A stretch of 64,000 nt of DNA from Polytrichum commune (Eukaryota; Streptophyta; Polytrichopsida; Polytrichales; Polytrichaceae). A model generated the notes under the pieces. It made no database searches. It had not been told where the DNA came from and was given only the letters and a program-made list of their open reading frames with translations. The DNA lies in assembly GCA_950295325.1 (NCBI GenBank), contig OX485809.1, positions 6,140,001 through 6,204,000 of the forward strand, written 5' to 3'. A program made the position numbers and the translations under genes. Below are positions 57,031 to 64,000 of the stretch, in pieces; position 1 is the stretch's first letter, and each line of letters begins with the position of its first letter.

Positions 57031-60000
57031 TGCAATCATGAAGTTCTATAACTTTTTGCTAAGAATGTAATGAGTTTACTAAGTAAAATCATTTATGTTG
57101 TACAATGTTTATACAAATTATCTAACCTTTGTTGGTAACAAATGAAATGTATAGTGAGAAGCTAAATAGACTTGTCGGCTTCCAAATAATAAGTGACAAT
57201 TAATGCCATAAATAGTGTAGTACAGTAGTTCCTTCCACCACCCAAACACTTGCAAATTCACGAGTCGAGTGCCTTGGACTCGACATTGAAATATTGGCCT
57301 CTTAAATAGAACGTATAAATTTTGTAGATTTTGTAAATACTAGATTTTGTACCATACAGTAAGCTGGACTTTCAAACTACTGGATGTTACTACACTGAAG
57401 AGTGAGGGCCCTTGATCCGTGATATATGAAATTATGTGATTGGTCGAGAAATTGGAGATGGTCCAAGTTCACTGCACAATAGACTTTGAAGGCTCGAGGA
57501 ATCAAAGGAAATTAAAATGGATGGAAAATCTATATGGCATCTTACATGACAACAACTGGATATGGTTTCCTAGTCTATTGGATATTGCATTAGGCCCGTC
57601 GAAAAATGATGGGTATATTGCAAAACTAGGGGCCACGGCAATCATTTCAATTGTATTTGGTTCCCTAGAGTTATCATATTGCATGGTGGGGATCTGAACT
57701 CGAGCATACGTTGAGGTTCCTCAACATGGTCCACTTCACTTTACTCTAAGTTTGAGGGCCCATCAACTGCGAAATTGGATTTCCATCATCCATGGTACAA
57801 CATATGGATGGTTTTCAAGGGTCTTTAGGACTTCAAGGTCACAACTGTTGGTCCTTGTGTCAAGCGGCCCTAAACGTATGCCACCAAATACAAAATCCAA
57901 GTAGATGGGTCTTAAATGGTTATTGTATCCATGTTGTCCACTTCTCCTAGGGTACGAAACACGCGATTAGTATGAGATGATTAGCAAATCCAAGTTGACA
58001 CCATAACCACTTTCCTTATAAATTATGGAGCTCATATGGATATTGAATTCATTATCAAAGTGAATATCCTTCTACTTGTTAATAGTCATTTAACCCCTGC
58101 CCCCCCCCCAGAAAGGTTACCATATTGTGAGCATGCAACCCAATCTCTTTTTAACCACGCGTCTTCCTTGTACCCATTCTTGAAGACAAACCAAATCACA
58201 TTCCACTCAAATAGACGTGTCTAGTTAAGATAAGCAACCAAATTAGGTACGTCTATCTCATTGCATACAAATGTACCTCTCATTCATCTAACATGAGAGG
58301 TCTTGAAATAGAATACAATCAATATATTGCTTGTTCTAGTAGATTCGACATCAATATTAATTTCAACAAAGTGATTTGAGATGAACCGATCATAAACCTA
58401 TAAGGGGTCAAGGTTTTTATATTCGATGCATGAGAGGTACGTTTACATGTGACAATTTTGCCCTCACCAATATTTAGGGTTACAATGTGCGACATATATA
58501 CACAATTTCTACCCCCCCCCCCCCCAATTATGTTGACTATTGAGCTCAATCTAGTATCATGTTTGGAGCATACATTCCAATCTCTTGTAAAAAACATGTC
58601 TTTTCAATATCCATTCTTGGAGCCACACCAAACAACATACCACTCAGATATGGTTGTCATAATAAGAAAAATGACCAAATAAGGGTTGTGTGCCTTATAT
58701 GGAGACGTCACCACGCCACCTTGTACACCAACTGTGACGTAAAAAAGCTCCCATGTGAATGAGGTCAAGTTATAATATCTGGAAGTTGTCCAATGTGAAT
58801 GGGATTGGGAACCTCCTTAACTCTTAAAAGGCGAGGCAGTCGGTTTTGTTTGAGCAATCACTGTTGCCAGACAATCCCAACATACATGTTTACATCATAA
58901 TTTATGCTCTTTGGGCACATGGACAACTAAACATTTTTGAACAATTCAAATTCAAAAAACCTTTCGTTTGTATAGTCATATCTACCATAAGAGGTGCCGA
59001 TTTTCTTTAATTAGCTTCTCAATTGGATTGAAGTATTTAAGGTGATTTGCGGCAAATTTGCTTCAATGTTTAGGGGTTAATTTGGATTAGAAACAAAATG
59101 CACAAGGACTCAAAGAAAAACCTTATGTGTTGTGTCTTCTTCACTTTCTTATTGTTGCTCTCAAACCTCCTCTCCATATCTTGTGGTTGGATAGTTCATG
59201 CCATATAAACTCCTAGAAAGAAAGAAAGCACATATATATTATTACCAACATAAATGTGAGCATGTTTACCCTACCTTGCTAAAGAGTTTCCTTGGTACAA
59301 GCACTGTTTATTGCCTACCTTGTGCTAAGTGGGCCCTGAGTATAATAAGTTGGTAGTGTGGCACATAAACTCCTAGAAACTTGCATATTGTTGCACCAAA
59401 TGGTTATGATACTATTCATCTCAAGTGAAATAAAATTCGTTTTTACACCTAATGTGACCTGCACGTATGCTACTCTAAATGCAAATTTATATTGAATTTC
59501 GATTTTCTGAATATTTTGCCACTTTAGAAATAAACACTCAAAACCAAGTCTAAAAAGAGCCAAAGGGACAATATTTTAACAAGATTGGACAACATCAGTC
59601 TTATGATTCAATTGTAGTGATTTAGTACCTACCATGTTGGGTTTCCTTCGACTATTTTCTATTTCCTTAATTGAACCAATTACACTACACATCCAAATTA
59701 GTGTGACAATAAAGTTGGTCACAATACTATGTTAATGAGAGTGGTCTTCACGATTTGTTCACATGTATAAAAAAAAACTAGAATTTTGTCAGGGGTTGCC
59801 TGAGGGATGGCGGGTACGAGCCCTGGACCTTATTCCAGTCTAGACCCCTCCACCTAAAAGTTCATAGGAGGAGGATTAATATCTGCATCAATGAATGGGG
59901 AGTGCCGGTAGTTAGTTACAAGCTAGCCAATTGATTTTGAGAATTTCCAAGTGAAATAGAAATGTTTATGAAGGGGTTCTGGAAGACAAATCAAGGTTTT

Positions 60001-60375
60001 CATAAATGGGCCTATTAGAAAGAAAAAAAAGATTGCCGGCATTTAGGCAAGCTGCCCTAGGAGTATCCACAACAAATTACCAATTGAAAGGCATTTTTCA
60101 CGGCGGGCAACTGACCAGACACATGCTTTTTAGGAGTTTTTATTTTTATTTTTAATACTATGCATAGTTGGAGACTTTGAGTTAATGTTGCCTTGCTTGG
60201 CTTGAGGTTTAAGGTTAGTTGCTTCCCGCCGCAACTTGCATTATGAGTGCACATCCGTGAGCTTGGTTTAGGGTTAGATGCTTGCCTCTGTAGCTTGCAT
60301 TCCGAGTCCATAACTTGCATTCTGAGTGCACATCTGTGAGTTGAATTGGTGTATCTCTGAATTGGATACTTTGTT
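57031..60375. other. No gene; C runs and weak repeats
   Basis: C10 at 58100-58109 and C14 at 58512-58525 are present. TTTATTGCCTACCTTGTGCT near 59311 resembles the 3' part of SINE copy 1. Near 59795-59870 a GGGTACGAGCCC phrase could be a worn B box. GTGCACATC(C/T)GTGAG repeats near 60247 and 60328. Confidence 0.4.
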
Positions 60376-60812
60376 GGGCCATTATGGGGTAGACCGCTCA
60401 CATGGAAGCTTCAAACTCCCTCCTTTTGTGGACAAGGCATCATGTAAGTATGAGTTTTCAACCTTTAAACTTCAGTGCACTACAAAATGGGGGGATAAGA
60501 ATTTCAAGGATTTGTGGGGCATGATAACTTGGAATCATGCTTTGCAAGCATGGTAGCCCAACCTCCTCATTCTTTACAGAGTTAGCTCATGTGCAATGTG
60601 TTTCTATAGTGACGTGTGAGTGTACTTTTAGTGCGCAAAATTTGATCAAGACTAAAGTTAGAAATAGGTTGGGCAATAATAATCTCGAGGCATTGTTGCG
60701 AATTGCTTTGGAAGGGCTAGATGAGGGGGTAGATGACATTATCAGTGACGTTGTCCCACTTTGGAAGAATGATAGTAAATACCATTTGTTGTATGCTAAT
60801 CCTTCTTCTTAA
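60376..60812 (+). pseudogene. hAT transposase, C-terminal dimerisation region
   Basis: Plus-strand frames read FVDKASCKYEFSTFKLQ and WGDKNFKDLWGMIT. After a stop and frame change they read FTELAHVQCVSIVTCECTFS, then AQNLIKTKVRNRLGNNNLEA and LLRIALEG. The last part is the hATC dimerisation domain, which normally reads C-E-R-x-FS before the NLIKT motif; here the Arg is Thr. The frame ends with a stop at 60810. Upstream catalytic parts are missing. It could have served hAT MITEs like those in this window, but no shared termini were found. Confidence 0.75.
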
Positions 60813-61560
60813 TTGAATTCTCCTAATACACTGAGTGTGAGTGATGTGTCTTGTTTGTTTGTCACCGTTGATATTAATGGCAAAGATACACAAATTTCGT
60901 GACTTTCAATACTAACCAACCTCTGGAAAACACTTGGACCCTTTGTGAATCTTGTATTTTATGAAGGCTACATCCTTGGCCCTAAGATGGTAGGGGCTTT
61001 GCCAAGCTCAACTCATGTTAAGGATACTATTCAAACAAAAAGAATAAAGAGTGAATGCCAACACTCTTTTACCCTGAACACTTGAAAAAGAGAGGGAATG
61101 AATGACAATGAAACTTAAAGGGGAAAAAATGATGAGGGAATAAACATCCAACACCAAAATACAAAACCAACCCCATTTTAGACATTTAAGAAACTGGATA
61201 AACAAATAATAAAATCAAAAGAAATATTTATTAATTGCCTAAATACATTAGAAAAAGGGGAATATCAACCGATAAAATTTACACTCTCTAGGCCCATTTC
61301 TGGGTAAAATTGAGAAATCTGAGCCACCTCCTAGAAGCTAGGAAATTTTCCGTTTTCTCATCAGAACTCCCCGGATGCATAGGGAAAGTAGAGATATTGA
61401 CTCCCTAATTTCAAAGACAAGAATCCGGTAAATCAAGTGGTTGGGTAAGTTGGATATTATGCAGGGACTGCAGATGCATATTCTTCTTCCAGTGGCCACT
61501 ACCAGCTAATATAAGTTAGGATAGGTATCCTTTTCCCAGGAGCGTACGTCTATTTCCGGG
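60813..61560. other. No recognised feature
   Basis: Short frames only, and no terminal repeats around the hAT remnant. Confidence 0.5.
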
Positions 61561-61563
61561 AAC

Positions 61564-61995
61564 AAACCGTTGAGTTTGAGAAATAATGACCGGTTGAGCT
61601 TGAGATTTGATAACCGGTTGAGATTGAGAAATAATGACCGGTTGAGCTTGAGAAATAATAACCGGTTGAATTTGAGAAATAATAACCAGTTGAGATTGAG
61701 AAATAATAACCGGTTGAGGTTGAGAAATAATGACCGGTCGAGTTTGAGAAATAATAACCGGTTGAGGTTGAGAAATAATAACCAGGGTTGAGGTTGAGAA
61801 ATAATAACCGGGGTTGAGGTTGAGAAATAATAACTGGTTGAGATTGAGAAATAATAACCGGGGTTGAGGTTGAGAAATAATAACTGGTTGAGATTGAGAA
61901 ATAATAACCGGGGTTGAGGTTGAGAAATAATAACCGGTTGAGTTTGAGAAATAATAATTGGTTGAGGTTGAGAAATAATAGCCGGTTGAAGTTGG
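61564..61995 (+). repeat. 24/26-bp minisatellite with higher-order pattern
   Basis: The basic unit reads CCGGTTGAGNTTGAGAAATA plus ATAA, about 18 copies. In the second half a 26-bp variant with CCGGGG alternates with a 24-bp ACTGG variant, giving a 50-bp higher-order unit seen about twice in full. The first part opens a 73-codon frame with an 8-residue period (RLSLRNNN). The 26-bp units break it, so I do not call it a gene. Reverse-complement relatives of the unit occur at about 62384 and 62620. Confidence 0.9.
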
Positions 61996-62197
61996 AGACT
62001 TAAGGAGAATTACCGATCAATTTACAGGAATCTATAGAAAGAATATACCTCATATGAATGAAAGCAAAACCGGAAGATGATGTCAACATGTAGCCGGTTG
62101 GATTTAGAATCACTTGGATCTTGACCGACTATATATTACGCCCAAATAACCTCCTAGGCACTGGGCGTACATAACTTAACTTAAGCACAGTGTTCGG

Positions 62198-62680
62198 GGA
62201 GATTTTTGGACATAATTGGTCAAAATCCTAGTGTTTCCAAGTCCACCTGGTTTACATGTTGTGATATTTCGGATTTTCTTTACTAATTTGAGGTATATTC
62301 CATGGATTCCTTTTAAATTCTTGAATGTATTCTGTAAATTACTCGAAAATGGTCAGTAACTATCCTGAAGTCTTGAATTTCAACCAGTTATTTCTCAAAC
62401 TTAACCTATGCATCTGTAGGTAGCCATCGGTTCTCCCCATTCATTGCTCAAGCTGGTTTCCAGGGAGGATTTTTGCACATAATCGGTCAAAATCCAAATG
62501 CTTTCATGTCCAAACACTTGCATGTTGTGACCTCTTCAGATTTTCTTTACAAATTTGAGGTATATTCCACAGATTCTCCCTCAAATGATCAGTAATTTTC
62601 CTGAAGTCTTGAACTTCGAACAGTTATTTCCCAAACTCAAGTAGTTCACCTGTAACTACCAGTCGGCTCTCCCTATTCAT
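62198..62680 (+). repeat. Tandem duplication, about 260-bp unit
   Basis: ATAATTGGTCAAAATCC, GATTTTCTTTAC, TTTGAGGTATATTCCA, CCTGAAGTCTTGAA and CAGTTATTTC occur twice in order, at about 62198-62450 and 62455-62680. The second unit lacks about 40 bp. Each unit ends with a reverse-complement relative of the neighbouring minisatellite unit. Confidence 0.7.
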
Positions 62681-62688
62681 TGACTTAA

Positions 62689-63035
62689 GGTAGGGAGGGC
62701 AATTTCCGTCCAAATTTCAGATGTGCCTAGTTGGGATGCTGAAACTATTTGTTTATAAATTTTGAGCGCTCCGCAAAGCTGGTGCAAGAGCAACTATGAA
62801 AAAATCAAAATTTTCCAGCATGTTTATAATTTCCTACAAATTTTTAAAGGAAACCTTGCAAAGTGACCAACACTCGCACATAGGGTACGTGGTATATCCA
62901 CAGGGTGGATTTCTAAAACTGACCGCTGGCATCCAATGAAATGTTGGCAACGCTGTGAATGGTAAAAGCACCTAGATAGGTGCTTCCGACATAGGGGTCG
63001 ACTTTAGGACCCGCACGGAAATTGCCACCCCTACC
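62689..63035. mobile_element. TTAA-flanked MITE, piggyBac-like
   Basis: The ends GGTAGGGAGGGCAATTTCCG and the complement of the right end, GGTAGGGGTGGCAATTTCCG, differ at two positions. Both are bordered by TTAA (62685-62688 and 63036-63039), the target of piggyBac transposases. At 347 bp it is non-coding. The outward bases extend the match to CTTAAG, so a longer palindromic target cannot be excluded. Confidence 0.65.
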
Positions 63036-63039
63036 TTAA

Positions 63040-64000
63040 GCTCAAGTTGAAATCACCTCAAATGCTCACGAACCACATGAAAAGGGTCCTTCAAGTCACA
63101 GAGATTCACTCAATCTTTTAACTCTTGTCATAACAATACTAAGCAGCTACATGATGGTCTCTTTCCAAAGACAGTGAGGGCGTTAAAAGAAACTCTAGTA
63201 ATTCACAAGTGCTTATCAAAAAGGTCACATGATACAACTTGAGTGCTCTCCATAAACGGAAAATCCTGCAACATAGCATGTTTATATCATCACCCTGGTC
63301 TAACAACTGACTAGAATCAACCATTTGTGCATGACAATAACATGGCATAGCACACTTGCAACTAGCTGCTCTTTTGGAATTGGCATACAAGAGAAGTCTT
63401 AGATACTTAACCTTAGACCACATTCATATGGTTGGAATGAAATGAAATTGATTTTATAGTCTCAAAAGTCAAAACGCTTATGGGATTAAAAGTACATCAC
63501 GAGGGTGTCAAACAAGTTGGTACCCTAGAGTGGTGAAGTGTGGTAGCCGCTGTGAGATAAAGGCTAAAATCGAGATGGTCCAGTTGACAAAAAGACTTGA
63601 GACTCCATAGTACTATAATCTCGAATAGTGATTGAAACTTATCTCTAGTGAAGTTATATAGGGGACATTCCAACACAAAGTGTGCCTCATTTTCAAGTTC
63701 ATTACGAGGAATGAGGTTCCTTATCCTTTCATCTCTGCCAAATCATATTACATGTACTTCCATTCAAAAATGAAATAAAAAATCCACGATGCATCAAAAT
63801 TCAATTGATATTTGATATGATTGACTTAAAGGGTGTATTTTAGAACTTGATTGGAAAATCCAAACGGTTACATGTTATGATTGACCTTGTTATGTTGGTT
63901 ACTCCAAATAATAAAATTTGTAACAAAAGAAAAATTAAGAGTTCCAACCACTTCAAGGCCCATATCTTAGAGTTGTTAATGGATAACCTCAATCAATTTG
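63040..64000. other. No recognised feature
   Basis: A 94-codon minus-strand frame (63139-63423) has no recognisable domain. The window ends without a further repeat boundary. Confidence 0.5.

Noticed and set aside
61570-61791. A 73-codon frame with an 8-residue repeat (RLSLRNNN)
   Set aside because: It reflects the 24-bp tandem unit; 26-bp units break the frame in the second half and no signal surrounds it.

Overview
This 64 kb window is AT-rich eukaryotic DNA made almost entirely of transposable elements and their remnants. I found no convincing host protein gene, tRNA gene or complete rRNA gene. Four things point to a land plant with a large genome, most likely a non-seed plant (fern, lycophyte or moss). 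There is a plant-type L1 LINE tail (0.4-1.3 kb). There is a plant-type Ty3/gypsy integrase (24 kb). There is a 5S-rRNA-derived element resembling Cassandra TRIMs (31.2 kb). There is also a chromovirus (45-52 kb) whose proteins look fungal, like the Tcn1-type chromoviruses known from fungi and non-seed plants. The assignment is inference; the sequence alone does not name the organism.

Layout. 0-7 kb: an L1 tail, a degenerate tandem array, and small foldback and MITE copies. 7.3-16 kb: two minus-strand copies of one non-LTR retrotransposon family with an RNase H domain. The first is split by a Russian-doll insertion: an inverted-repeat element holds a Tc1/mariner copy, which is cut by a 1.66 kb hAT-like element with an exact 8-bp target duplication. 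It also carries a Tourist-like MITE. 17-20 kb: a hAT-like MITE in otherwise featureless DNA. 20.3-24.7 kb: the 3' half of a Ty3/gypsy element, split by a solo-LTR-like insertion that holds a hAT MITE and a 28-bp minisatellite. 26-32 kb: two copies of a dispersed repeat, one invaded by a hAT MITE and the 5S-derived element. 32-37 kb: two 1.1 kb PIF/Harbinger-like elements in opposite orientation. 37-45 kb: dispersed repeats, a MULE-like MITE, two tRNA-derived SINEs and a tandem duplication. 45.1-52.3 kb: a chromodomain Ty3 element with both LTRs and a 5-bp target duplication, inserted in a tRNA-like SINE and itself invaded by a 1.44 kb solo LTR. 52-64 kb: a third SINE, a 1.35 kb foldback, a hAT transposase remnant, a 24/26-bp minisatellite and a TTAA-flanked MITE.

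The elements do not work together as a system. They form a layered record of insertions whose relative ages can be read from the nesting. Junctions were located by eye from target duplications, terminal repeats and recovered reading frames. Superfamily calls for non-coding elements rest mainly on target-duplication length and terminal sequence.
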